A stretch of DNA of 64,000 nt from Desmodus rotundus. Lineage: Eukaryota > Chordata > Mammalia > Chiroptera > Phyllostomidae. The stretch is taken from contig NC_071398.1 in NCBI RefSeq assembly GCF_022682495.2, positions 95,445,705 through 95,509,704 of the forward strand, written 5' to 3'. The translations under genes were made by a program, and so were the position numbers. The notes beneath the pieces were generated by a model. The model did not search any database, had not been told where the DNA came from, and saw only the letters and a list, made by a program, of their open reading frames with translations. How positions within the stretch are numbered: position 1 is the first letter of the stretch; each line of letters starts with the position of its first letter. This document shows, in pieces, positions 24,036-34,700 of this stretch.

Positions 24036-24509
24036 CGTCACTAACATTGTTTTAGTTTGCTTTGTTTTTAAAAAATCTATGTGCTTCACTCATGCCCTTT
24101 TTATTTCTTCTCCCTGGTCTTCTGTCGTCAGTGTAACCTTTTTATCTGCTTGGTCAGCTACATATACCACCTTGAATTGGCTAAGAGACACACAAGAAAA
24201 ATGATTTCCCCTAAAGATTTGTCTGTCTTCATCATCAAGAGCCAGAGTTGGCACAAACAGGAACGGGAAATACACTTAGGTATGAATTTCTGAGAGAAGA
24301 TGATATACGCAACGCTACTTTCCTCTGGAGCTGATGACAGCCCTGGTGCGTCAACTAGAGCTGACGTAGTTATGGACGATCACTACTGACTCACGGAGAA
24401 CTGTGAACGCTGAGTTAACAGAACTCCGGGAAGCTGCATACAGTTCTCAGGGTCCCCATGACCCGACGCTGGTTCCGTTCCTTCCAGGACTGGGAAGCAC
24501 GTGTGTGCA

Positions 24510-24600
24510 CTCAATTCGGCAAATATCAACTGTGTGCGAGGCACTACGCCAGACGCTATGTGGCACCCAAAGCCACCTATCACACAACCTTTTTATCAAT
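24510..24600 (-). mobile_element. MIR/L2-type 3' fragment
   Basis: ATTCGGCAAATATCAACTGT and GTGCGAGGCACTACGCCAGA resemble 'caacaaatatttattgagtgcctactatgtgccaggcactg'. This is a short fragment. Confidence 0.4.
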
Positions 24601-24699
24601 AAACGACGTATAAGCCTCATGCTCTAATTGCTTAGAGGAAAATGTTTTCACAAATACACCAGGAAATTTAGGACAGACTTTTAGGGGGAACATGCGTGT

Positions 24700-25130
24700 A
24701 ACCAATGTCTTGTCCTAGGGGGAGCTTTTGATATTGACCATCCATAAGTGTCAGGACCTTTTTTGTAGGAGGAATCAATCAGCCCTCTGCCGCAGGGGCC
24801 GCTCTGCAGGTGTTAAGACTGCCCAGCCTCCCGGAACCTAACTGCAATCTATGTAGGGCTAGAGGAGCCTATTAGTATTTCTAGCCAATTTAATTTAACA
24901 TTATGACATCCTCTATGCTAATCAGAAAACCCTCTAGTATAGATTTAAATATAAGTGGGACAAATTATAGCAGTTAACTCCTGATTAGGGTCTTTCCAAG
25001 GCCAACCAACTACCCCTAGACTAAGCATTTCCGTATCAGGGTGCTGCAAATACTAATCAAGCCCAAGGTGTAGACTAAAACTGACATACATTGCACCATA
25101 CTGTGTAGGGTGGAGTATTTAACGTGGATT
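24700..25130. other. AT-rich unique stretch with repeated TAAT-core motifs
   Basis: Not assignable to any repeat I know. It holds several TAAT/ATTA motifs (CTAATCAGAAAACC, CCTGATTAGGG, ACTAATCAAGCC, CAATTTAATTTAACATTATG) and an octamer-like ATGCTAAT at about 24917. A conserved non-coding element is possible but unproven. Confidence 0.3.
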
Positions 25131-26033
25131 ACAGAGAGTGTAACAGGAGCACGGGGCTGTAAGAGGTGCAGAGAGGGACAAGATATGGAAGGAACCGCTC
25201 GTATTGCCCATTTCCTTCCTCATTCCACCAGGGAAGCAGTGAAAGTGCTGTAAGCAAAGGCATGGAGCTGAAGACCATGGCCTCCTAACTGTGTAAGCTG
25301 CTCTGCCTGTCTGGGTGAGGAGCTAGACGCCCTGGTGGAAGGCACCTGAAGAGCCAGCTGGGAAGAACACACTGGCGCCAGACAGTGAAGGTCTGAGTCT
25401 CTGCCAACTGAAAGTGGGAGCCAGCTTTGGTGGTCGCCAGAGCAGCGACTGCGTTTTCTGATACGACAACCAGGCACATAGTCTTCACAGATGTTTGCAC
25501 CCACTCTGGATGTGAGGGGAAGTTTGGAATAGAAAAGAACCTAAAATACTAAAACATTTTTTACTGTTTCTGTAGCTTAAGGGGGTTATAAGGTAGAACA
25601 TTTGACATTAGAACTACCTTTAAAAAAAATACAGTCTTGTCCCAGTATTGATAAGAGGTCACTGAGGTTTTAAAGTAGAGTAATAAAAGGATCAAAACTA
25701 CTGGTGAAAGTGTTCTTCTGGAAACGATGCGCACGCAAAACTACATGGGAGGACAAAGAAAAGGAGGGAGGTGGCAAGTAAAACAATGTTTAGAAAGTTA
25801 CAAAAACAGCTCAGGAGAAAGGCCTTTGGGAAGAAGGGGACAGGAGAAATAGAAAGAAAGAGCCATTAAAACCAGTAAGAGGTTTCAAAGCAAGTCTTGC
25901 CTGGTTGTTTAGGTCAAGGGATCCCTCTCCTCCTTAAGCCTCTTTAGAATTAGCCTATACCACTCATTTAATAGTCATAGATGGCTTTGAAAAGATTTTC
26001 CTGGGGCTCAAGTTTTCCTAACCTAAAGAGGAC

Positions 26034-26054
26034 AAAAATAAATAAATAAATAAA
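26034..26054. repeat. (AATA)n microsatellite
   Basis: Five or so AAAT units, followed by A-rich text (CAAAAACAAACGAACAAAAA). Confidence 0.85.
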
Positions 26055-26759
26055 CTCAAAAACAAACGAACAAAAAACAAACCCAGTGAGCCCAGCCTTA
26101 CTCAAACTTGGTATCCCCTGCTCTGATCGAAGACAAAGCTGAACACTTAGTAGATGCCTAAGGCAGATTTGTTCTGTTTAGTCCTAGTATTTCATGGTTC
26201 AAGCATATTTTGTTAATTAGGTAACATACTGGAATTCTTTAAAAAGGCAGACAAAGGCTACGCACATACATTTCCCCTGAGTATGGGTATGTGAGGAGCT
26301 CTGTGATGACATAGTGCTGATAAGTAGAAAGACATCGAAATCCACTTAACACAGGGTATTTCTGTTACCGAGATGAGAAGATTGTGGTAACCAATTAAAA
26401 ATGGCAGCTTTCCTTGACATGTTTGACAGAGCCCATAATTACCTCTGCTCTGTGGGGGTACTTCTAAAACAGCGCACGAGCATGAGACTATTTGAGGAGA
26501 GTTTTTATGCTATGCAACTGATGCTATTCCCTAAATTGAAATTTATTTCTTTAATCTTGGGGAGGGGGTGGGAGACATAGAGGAGGAGTAGACATGTATT
26601 TGACAATCAATAAGAATAAGTCTAACAGAGTTCTCATTTTGGAGAAAAGGTAATATCAAACTAACTTTATAAAAATTGATTGTATTACTTTGATGAGCAG
26701 AGTAGATCAAATGAGAGTATATTTGAAATTAGGGTTGGCCACACACAGATAAAGGGAAG

Positions 26760-27150
26760 GCCATAATTAGCTGTTCTGTGGGTCCGTTTAAGTCCATGTT
26801 CTGTTGCTTATACATGAGTGATTGCTCTCTGAAGCTTGGTGTGGAGGGGCATTTATGTTCCCATTTCCATGGAAACGGTGAGGGGGCAAGAAACATAAGG
26901 TTTGGGGAAATGTCTATTTCAACCCTGGCTTCTCTCCTGCCCGGCCAGCCCACATTTCCATGGGAACAGGAATTGAAAGGCCTCCAGTAGCTGAAAGTGA
27001 AAGCTCACTCACAGATCGCAGCTGTCTGAATGTCAGCTGAAAGCTGCAAATGACAGGTTAGAGCAGCTGCTAAAATTTTTAAATGATGTTTTCCCTAATA
27101 AATCCCCCTCTGTAATAATTTACAAGGGGGAGGCCGGCTATATAACTAGC
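26760..27150. promoter_or_regulatory. Candidate conserved regulatory block with paired CCATGG palindromes, stem-loop and TATA-like box
   Basis: Repeat-free sequence of moderate GC. Visible elements: the 12-bp palindrome TTTCCATGGAAA at 26864-26875; a near-copy TTTCCATGGGAAC at 26955-26967, about 91 bp away, both resembling half or imperfect RFX X-box sites; an inverted repeat CCCCCTCTGTAA...TTTACAAGGGGG at 27104-27130 with one bulged base; and TATATAA at 27139-27145 in GGCTATATAACTAGC. The order could be an enhancer or a plus-strand promoter inside the gene. No transcript evidence exists in the sequence itself. Confidence 0.35.
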
Positions 27151-28932
27151 ACGAGGAAGAATACTCAAAGGGATCTTTGGAGGCTGTCTGGTGTTGTCTT
27201 TCACAATCCCAGGTACCAGATGTCATTTTAAAACAAGTGATTGTAGCAGGGAATGAGGTACAGTGAAGAGTGTACTGTCAAGTCGCTCTGATGTCACAGA
27301 CATCCTCCAAATGGCAGACGTGGAATAAGTACGGAGGGACTCATTAAAGAGGGGTCTAACTGAAAAACTAATTATATTTTATTACAAGAAACTATGTGAA
27401 GATTGTCAGTTACACCTAGCACTGGGACACTGAGCCCAATGAACTCGGGGTGGGACCTAGACTTAAGCATTTGTAAAGATTTCTACAAACAGACACAACT
27501 GCTACCCAAATCTCCTTGGTTCCCGAGTTCGAATAGAGGTATATCCGTATTTCTTTAGCAAAGCGTAATTGGAAAGGACAGGCCAGAACTTACTAAACAC
27601 TCCCCTTTCCCCCTCTACATCCAAGGGCTTTAGAAAACATATGTAAAATGATTTATAAATGGAAAATGTGTTAAAAGCTCTTAGCTCAAGAGGAAATAGC
27701 CTCATCAATAACCTGAAATGAATGCCATCCTTTTAAACATATGTAAAGGTTGAAAAAGAAAAAAAATTGTTTTATATGTCCATAAGTCAGTTTTACTTCT
27801 GAGGCAGTTTTTACTCTTTTTGGAGAGGTCCTTATTCTAAATTGTTCACTACAACTTGGTTTCTCCTACACACGCCTCAGGCAAATACAAACCCTGAACG
27901 TTGCCTAAGACCATTCAGAATAGAGTCAAGAGCACTAGCCGGTGAGACAAGGAGGAACAGGAAAACAGACCTTCCGGGCTTCTTATTTTCACCACTACCT
28001 CCAAGGTCATATTTCCAAGATAAGAAAATGAGAATAAACCACAAAGGAGCTCCAAGTTGGGATACTCGATTTTCACTGTTGGCTCAAGTCTAATTCCGAT
28101 TATGTAATCTACGTGAGCACACACTGGGGACCTTATCACTTAGCACCAGGTACTGCTCTTCCCGACATTTATGAGTAAGAGTTTCTAACTGCCAGGTGCC
28201 TATGTTTTTAATGAAGGGTTGCTATTTTTAAATTAAACTGATGATAAATATATAGAGCAGCTCTCCTCCCCGACCCTTCACCACACAGACCCTGATGCAC
28301 AAGGGCTCTGCACTGAGGTTTATAAATGCCACTTACAATGTCACAGATACTGTAAGCAATAAAATGCAGATTAACAGGTGAAAAAGAGATGTGACTTCTT
28401 AGGACCCAAGGTGAGTATATAAATATGGGACCAAAGTAATGGATAAATTCTGGCACTTTCCAATTCTACAGAAACATTTTTTCCTTATCTTTTCATAAAC
28501 AAATTTTTACTGACTAACAATTTCCTGGGATACATTTTCAAGGGATTATTTATAAATGCAAACATGTAAGGATCACACAAAAGTAAATCAAACTCCCTAT
28601 TAAGTGGTTTACTTCATCTCCTACCATTTGTAAATTTGAATGGATACATATTTATGTATTTGTTGCTTCTAGTCCAGAAAAAGTCTAAGTTATTATTCCT
28701 AGATACTCTCAAAACTATTATTCACATGAACCCGGAACAGAGAACCTAGAAACACATATACAAAAATTTTGTGAAAAGCAATTATAAAAGCCTTCTTTGA
28801 GAGCAAAGAAAATGAAAAAGGACACAGAAACCATCTTGAAGGAGCTCCCAATAGCAAAAAGGGAATAATTTGGACATTAAAATAAATATTTGAACAAAAG
28901 AGAATATTCAATAAAACAGAAAATCATGAGTC

Positions 28933-28989
28933 CATATATATATATACCTATACATATATATATAATATGTCATATATATTAATATATAA
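28933..28989. repeat. AT-rich microsatellite cluster
   Basis: Alternating TA runs (ATATATATATATACC, CATATATATATAATATG, CATATATATTAATATATA). Confidence 0.9.
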
Positions 28990-29189
28990 GAAGATGGACA
29001 CCCTCCAAAAAACAGAATTATCTTCTGGAGGGTGGGTCCCTTATAGTACAGGCTTCCCCCACTAGGTCAGTGTTCTAGGAACCCATCTGCATCAGTGTGT
29101 AAGCTGGAGTCATTGTGAGAGGCTGCGTTCACCTTTAGTGCATTTTTCTGAAGACTCTTTCAACACGTTTGCACATCTCATGATGGGTG

Positions 29190-29566
29190 ATTTACAAGCA
29201 CACCTGGTCACACTGTGCTGAGTGTTCATCAACTTTTGACCAAAAACGGCAAGACCCACATGCCCCACCCTCTCTATTCACTCGATCTCACCCAGAGTGA
29301 CTTTTCTCTTTCTTTCCTCGAGTTGAAAAAGTCCTCAAAGGGAAATGTTTTGCCCATATGGAAGAGGTGAAACAAAAATGGCAGACACAGCATAAGACAT
29401 CCAGAACGATGAGTTCAAAAACTGTTCTGAGCAGTGGAAACAGTGTCTCGATAGGTGCATTGCATCAGATGGAGAGTACTTTGAAGGTGACTGAAGTTTA
29501 AACATGTGAGAATAAATACACAATTTTTTATAAATAAATTTTGGGGTTTTCGGGTCCCCCCATGTA
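29190..29566 (+). pseudogene. Decayed mariner (Tc1/mariner) transposase C-terminus with 3' terminal repeat
   Basis: Translating with frameshifts, the plus strand shows the mariner C-terminal catalytic segment: LTKNGKTHMPHPLYSLDL then TQSDF, the degenerate form of the PHPPYSPDLAPSDF block that contains the third D of the DD34D triad. FEQWK- and RCIASNGEYFEGD-like text follows in mutated form (AACTGTTCTGAGCAGTGGAAA, TGCATTGCATCAGATGGAGA, TACTTTGAAGGTGACTGA). The coding part ends at about 29495. Then come AAACATGTGAGAATAAATAC, a TTTTTTATAAATAAATTTT tract and the terminal GGGTTTTCGGGTCCCCCCAT. Internal stops and frameshifts make it inactive. The 5' part of the element is absent or unrecognisable before about 29190. 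Confidence 0.78.
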
Positions 29567-29620
29567 TATATGTATGTGTTACACATACACGTATATGCAC
29601 ATATATATGTACATACATTG
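29567..29620. repeat. TA/CA-rich simple sequence abutting the mariner end
   Basis: GTATATATGTATGTGTTACA, CATACACGTATATGCACATA and TATATATGTACATACATTG. It begins directly at the mariner 3' terminus, where the TA target dinucleotide would have been. Confidence 0.75.
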
Positions 29621-30297
29621 AAAGTCTGATAAGGAATGGGGTATTTACAGAAATTCAAAGCACCTCCCCACAAACTTCTCATTGGTTATGATGGGGAACA
29701 AAGCAATTGCATGGAGTTCCTGGCAGGAACCGCCCTTGGCCAAACGGTCAAAGCGAGCATCTCCGGTGACGGGACAGTCCACAGTCCTGCTCCACTGACA
29801 GGGTGGGCACAGGAGAGACACAGCGTCGCCTTTATGATGTCCTGGTCAGAGCACGCGCCCCAGACCTCAGTATGAGCAACCTCAGACGAATTCACATTGA
29901 GAGACATTCTACTGATAACTAGCTTGTAATCTTCAAAAGTATCAAGGTTATAAAGGTCAAAGAAAGACTGAGACTGTTTCAAATCAAAGTACCTGGCTCA
30001 GAATTGGTCCTAAAATTTTCCTTTTAAATAAATGAATAACTACTCTTTGAAATTTTACAGAAAAGGACTGACATTCTGGAGAGGTTTTGATATAACCCTA
30101 CACGGAGAAAAGAGAAGAACCAGAAGAACCTTCTCTGGGTCCCTTCTAGTCTACCAATTCCACCCTGTTGACCGCCTACCTGCGTATCTGTCACTCAGAG
30201 CGAAAGGGACCGTAGAGCTCAGAACCTCACCACACAGGCAAGGGACCACAATTCACCGAGGAACAGACAGCAAAGCTCTCACTGTTCTCATGCTTAG

Positions 30298-30318
30298 TTC
30301 TCACTGTAACAGTGAGAA
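30298..30318. repeat. 21-nt near-perfect palindrome
   Basis: TTCTCACTGT, one A, then ACAGTGAGAA: a 10-bp perfect inverted repeat with a single-base centre. A direct partial copy, GCTCTCACTGTTCTC, lies about 20 bp upstream. Confidence 0.95.
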
Positions 30319-31253
30319 GGGAAGTCTCAAAAACCTGCACTCAACACAAGGCAGGTAGCAGACAACGTCCAGCACAGACCACCAGGTGCAATCTTCCTAC
30401 GGCACAGCTGCCACTGGACTGCAGGCTCCACCAGGAAGAAATATAAACAGAGCCTTTAAATGTTTCTTTTAAAAGTTAAATACAGTATTAATGAAGCCTT
30501 CTGATATAAAACAGGCTTCACCTTTTTGGTTCCTACAGTGCCTTGGAGACTGATGGCAAGTAGTAAATGAACCTCTACGGCACGATCCCATTTGCTTCCT
30601 AACAACTTCAGGGGGCCACAGTTGGCCAATGAATCCGCTCTTCACCCTGTTGGGCAGATACAGGAGCACCCTGTCTTCCTCCCCCTGTCATCGATTCCCC
30701 AACTGGCTGAGACACTGATTCTGGTTCAGCAGCACTGAGTAAAGCACCTGACAACAGCTGTCTTCCCTAATCTCTTTTTTAAAATACATGTAAGTCTTTG
30801 CTAGGGCTGAAGCAAGCTCCGATTTGGCTCAAAGCACCGGCTTCTATTAAGCCTGAAAAGCGTCACAGAGAAAATTCCTGAAAGAGGATCACTGAGAAAA
30901 GCATAATCTGCTAGATGCCCTGAGAAAGGACTTCCCTTACTCAAAGAATTCAAAGTGAGAGCAAGAAATAGGGTATTAGAATATAAGCCTCACCACTAGC
31001 ACAAGCGAGTCTGAATTTTATTCTTAAAATACAATGCAAAAGATGTCCCATCGGCCTTCTCTTTTAAGAGAAACGGGCGATGTTCACCACATAACAAAAC
31101 ACCGAGTTTCACTGCACACTCGCTCCTTCATTCCCAGCCCCAGAGTCCGGAGGAGGCAGAAGTGAACCATGAACCCCTGGTGGGTAAACAAGGCCACCGG
31201 CTGAGAGCATCCGCGTTGCCTAACTCTCACTCTGTTTTAAAAGAGGGGACAAT

Positions 31254-31728
31254 CCATGCTGTTGGAAAGGGTATAAGCTCCTTCTTTCTCTCTGCTGCAT
31301 ACAATTCCATTGCATAAATGTACCAGGAACTGGAGAGCATTATGCTAAGTGAAATAAGCCAGGCGGTGAGGGACAAATACCGTATGATCTCACCTTTAAC
31401 TGAAACATAATAAACAAAAGAAAAAAGCAAACAAAATATAACCAGAGACATTGAAGTTAAGAACAATCTAACAATAACCAGAGGGGAGTGGGGAGGGGAC
31501 AGTGGGGAGAGGGGATTATAGGAACTACTATAAGGGACACATGGGCAGAATGGGGGGGGAGGGGGGAAGGAGGTGGGTTCAGCTGGGGTGGGGTGGAGGA
31601 ATGGGGAGAAAAGGCAGACAACTGTAACTGAACAACAATAAAAATTTTAAAAAAAGAAAATCTATTCATCTGTACTCCAAATTCAGCAGAGCATATTAAA
31701 ATATCAAATAAATAAATAAATAAAAATG
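31254..31728 (+). mobile_element. L1 insertion with 5' inversion and probable 3' transduction
   Basis: 31254-31325 is L1 ORF2-end sequence in reverse orientation (CCATGCTGTTGGAAAGGGTA, CTCCTTCTTTCTCTCTGCTG). From 31326 the adjoining L1 sequence continues in forward orientation (GGAACTGGAGAGCATTATGC), through a G-rich 3' UTR (31490-31610) to GACAACTGTAACTGAACAAC and an A-rich tail at about 31642-31660. About 46 bp of non-L1 sequence follow (31661-31706), then a second A-rich tail of AAAT units (31707-31728). The target-site duplication is AAAGAGGGGACAAT (31240-31253) against AAAGAGGGCACAAT (31729-31742), 13 of 14. The duplication lies beyond the second tail, so the extra sequence was part of the insertion. 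Confidence 0.88.
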
Positions 31729-31974
31729 AAAGAGGGCACAATGAAGGGATGATTTTTAAATGTTTCTGGTTAAAATCAAGACAAACAACAACAAAACCCC
31801 ACTAAACTTGAGGGTTAAAACAAAACCCAAACTCTTCCCCACCTGCTAAGTTGGAACCTGATAAATTCTTTTACTTGGACTTTCATATTTGCTTGAATTT
31901 CAAAACTGCACCCATTACTAGATTATTGTTAATTTTTGTAGGTAGTGTGTCAATATCATGGTTATAATTTTTTA

Positions 31975-32098
31975 GTTAACTTTTAGAGAGAGAGAAACAT
32001 GGACGGGTTGCCTCCCACACGTGCCCTGACCCGGGACGCAGCCCGCAACATTCTGGTGTACGGGGCAGGACGGCATTCCAGCCGAGCACTGGCCAGGG
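31975..32098 (-). mobile_element. Shortened Ves-type SINE
   Basis: On the minus strand it begins CCCTGGCCAGTGCTCGGCTG and continues to GGGTCAGGGCACGTGTGGGA and GGCAACCCGTCCATGTTTCT with a CTCTCTCTAAAA end. The tRNA-like head is internally shortened and rearranged compared with the other copies. The target-site duplication is uncertain (TCATG on both sides). Confidence 0.78.
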
Positions 32099-32354
32099 TC
32101 ATGCTACAGTTAAAATTTTAAAGTCCTTAGCTGTTAAGATATATACTTAAGTGTTCATGAGTGAAATGATGTGTCTGAAATTTTTATTTAATATTCCAGC
32201 AAAAATAATTTAGAGAAATGAAACAAGAAAAGCAAGAATCTGATGGTTGTCGAAGCTGGGTGATGGGTACATGGGTATTTATAGTACTCTTTTCTCTGCT
32301 TTGTGTGTGTTTTATAAGCTCTCTAATAAAAATAAAAGGGATTTTTAATGCAAC

Positions 32355-32682
32355 CGTATCTTGAGGGTATTATGCTAAGTGAAATAAGCCAGACAGAGAA
32401 GGACAAAAACCACATGACTTCACCCACATGTGGAATATAAAAATGAACAAACAAAACAAAAACAAACTCATAGATACAGACAACAGACTGGGGGTCAGCA
32501 GGGGGGAAACAGTGGGGGAGGGGCAAAGTGGTAAAGGGGGTCAAACATATGGTGATGGACAGAAACTAGACTTTTGGTGGTGAACATGCTATAGTGGATA
32601 CAGATATCCAACTGTATATAATGTTTGCACCTGAGTATTATATAACGCTAGTAACCAATGTTACCTCAATTAAGAAAAAAAG
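32355..32682 (+). mobile_element. Older L1 3' end, different subfamily
   Basis: TTGAGGGTATTATGCTAAGT, GAAATAAGCCAGACAGAGAA, CACCCACATGTGGAATATAA and GGGGAGGGGCAAAGTGG mark the end of L1 ORF2 and a 3' UTR. That UTR ends with GTTTGCACCTGAGTATTATA and TTACCTCAATTAAGAAAAAA, unlike the GACAACTGTA ends of the younger copies here. It is 5' truncated. Confidence 0.85.
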
Positions 32683-32789
32683 GACCCTGTGTCCAAGTAC
32701 ACCCACACTCTATGGTAGTGAGGGTGGTGGTTAGAACTGCAACATGTAAGCTGGCACATGGCAGGCACGGGGGCAGCGGGGAGACCCAC

Positions 32790-33005
32790 CCCCATCAGCC
32801 CGTGACAGTGGTCACGCCACAGACTTTGGAGGTAGACCTGTTCTGAGTCTGCGTTCAGTCACTTAACAGCAATACAACCTGGACAAGCTGCTTTTCCCTC
32901 CAGGCCTTGATTTCCGCACAGGGCTGTTGTGATGAAGAAATGAGATAATCTACAAAGGCAAGTGCAGAACAAGGCCTCACTCATAGTACGCACCCAATAA
33001 AGAGC
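32790..33005 (+). mobile_element. MIR SINE
   Basis: GACTTTGGAGGTAGACCTGT, CAGTCACTTAACAGCAATAC, CTGGACAAGCTGCTTTTCCC, GAAATGAGATAATCTACAAA and CTCATAGTACGCACCCAATA are in full MIR order, plus strand. Confidence 0.75.
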
Positions 33006-33629
33006 AGTTTTAGTGTCCTGGTACGCCTCAAACAAACTTTTGTAACTTTACTTAGTCGATGCTTAATAACCTTCCATGAATTTGGTTTTAAATATAATTC
33101 TTACCATTTTCATCCACTAAAATTTTCCAGTACTCTCCGAAGACAGAACCTTGCTCTGCGAAAGCACTAGCTCCACCGAGCGCGACACTTAGCTGCCCTG
33201 CTGTGAGGCAGCCCCGGCCTAGGGTGAAGCCAAAGAAGGAGCTCTGCCTTCAAAACATCCCATGCTCGGCACCTGACAGCAGAATGAGGGCTTCCAGATG
33301 ATTCTGACCCCTAGTCCTCAAGTCACCTCCTCTGGTTTGCATCCTCCCATAAAGGCCCCAGAGGTCGTGGAGCAGGGACAAAGCCCACTATGCCGTCTGA
33401 ATCCTGAACACACTGAACCTGTGAGCAGAACAGCCTTATTATTTTAAGATACGATGTTTTGGGGTGGTTTGCAATAGATGTACTGGAACTACAGACTATA
33501 GAGAGAACTATCGAATCACAGAGATACACAGACTACAGATAAATAGTACAACATATTGCATATATAATATATATTACAGATATCAAGAGCTGTAGGATCA
33601 CAGAAACAGAGGGGCATGTAGATAGTACA

Positions 33630-33735
33630 TAATCAACCCCTTCACTTTAAAGACAAGGAAACTGAGGCCAGTCCACAGTTGCCTGGTGAGTGACAGATCT
33701 GGGACGTGCACTTAAGTCTCCCTGCTTCCAGTCCT
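33630..33735 (-). mobile_element. MIR fragment
   Basis: TTTAAAGACAAGGAAACTGA, GGCCAGTCCACAGTTGCCTG and GTCTCCCTGCTTCCAGTCC are an antisense MIR core and head. Confidence 0.65.
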
Positions 33736-34339
33736 AGGTGCTTGCAAAACCACAGTTATTTCACAATGCAGTTCTACGTTATAAAAGCTCTTACTATCTC
33801 TATTATTCAAACCGCGGCATTCAGGATATTCCACGAGCTCTCTGTCCAAGGCCAAACATAACTGTATTTCTGGATGCAGACAATTCACGCTGCTATCCCG
33901 GGCATGACCGTGACATGTTCTCGATACATGTTTTTTAAAGTGAAGAATTACTAAAACAAGGCAGCTAAAAAAAACTATAAATAGTGCAGCTTGGATCTTC
34001 AGTGCTTGTGTTGGAAAAACAGAAACATTTTCAGGTTTGAAAGAAGATTTTTAAAAAAATATTTTAATCAAACTATAATTGCTCCCCCTTACCACCAATT
34101 ATTAAATTCTGGAATTCTCACTACAGACAACTTTTACAATCCCGAACCACGCCCCAAATGTAATTGCTCAATGTTCATCTTCTGACATATACATAGCTAT
34201 AACTATGTTTATGAATATAACTATACATAATTAAGTAAAATTGGAGGGATCACCTGCTAGTTGCCTGTAAATATGCATCCTCCCCTTGTTTTTTAGTAAT
34301 ACATTGCTAGCTGGGTACATGGCGTTCAGCTAAAGATTA

Positions 34340-34700
34340 TGCTTCCAAGCCTTCGCTGCATGGAGGTAGGGCCAGTGGGGAGCTCTGGTCAATGAAATGG
34401 GTAAAACTGTTAGGCGAAACTCCCCCCCAAGGAAGAGGCGCGCTCTCCCTTTTCCCCTTTCACGCTTCCCTCCAGTGGACCGTGGACTGAGGAGATGTGC
34501 TGGCGAGTTACTGGACCACGCAGAGGAGGGCACCACCCCTGAAGATGGCGCACCAGCAAGACAGGAAGAGGCTGGGTTCCTGACCTGCATGTAGCCATCC
34601 CAGTTTACCAGCGCCTGGGTCTGGGGGTGGGATGGGGACCGACTGCAAATGAGGGTGAGGGGACTTTTGGGTGACGTAAATATCCTAACACTGGATGGCC
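34340..34700. repeat. Probable old interspersed repeat, class not assigned
   Basis: TTCCAAGCCTTCGCTGCATG, GAAATGGGTAAAACTGTTAG, CCCTTTCACGCTTCCCTCCA, GATGGCGCACCAGCAAGACA and GGAAGAGGCTGGGTTCCTGA echo a common mammalian repeat (ttccaggtc...cctttcctcccttctgcc...agccatcttgg...gagcctgggtccctga). I cannot name it with certainty. It is a GC-richer island within AT-rich surroundings. Confidence 0.35.
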
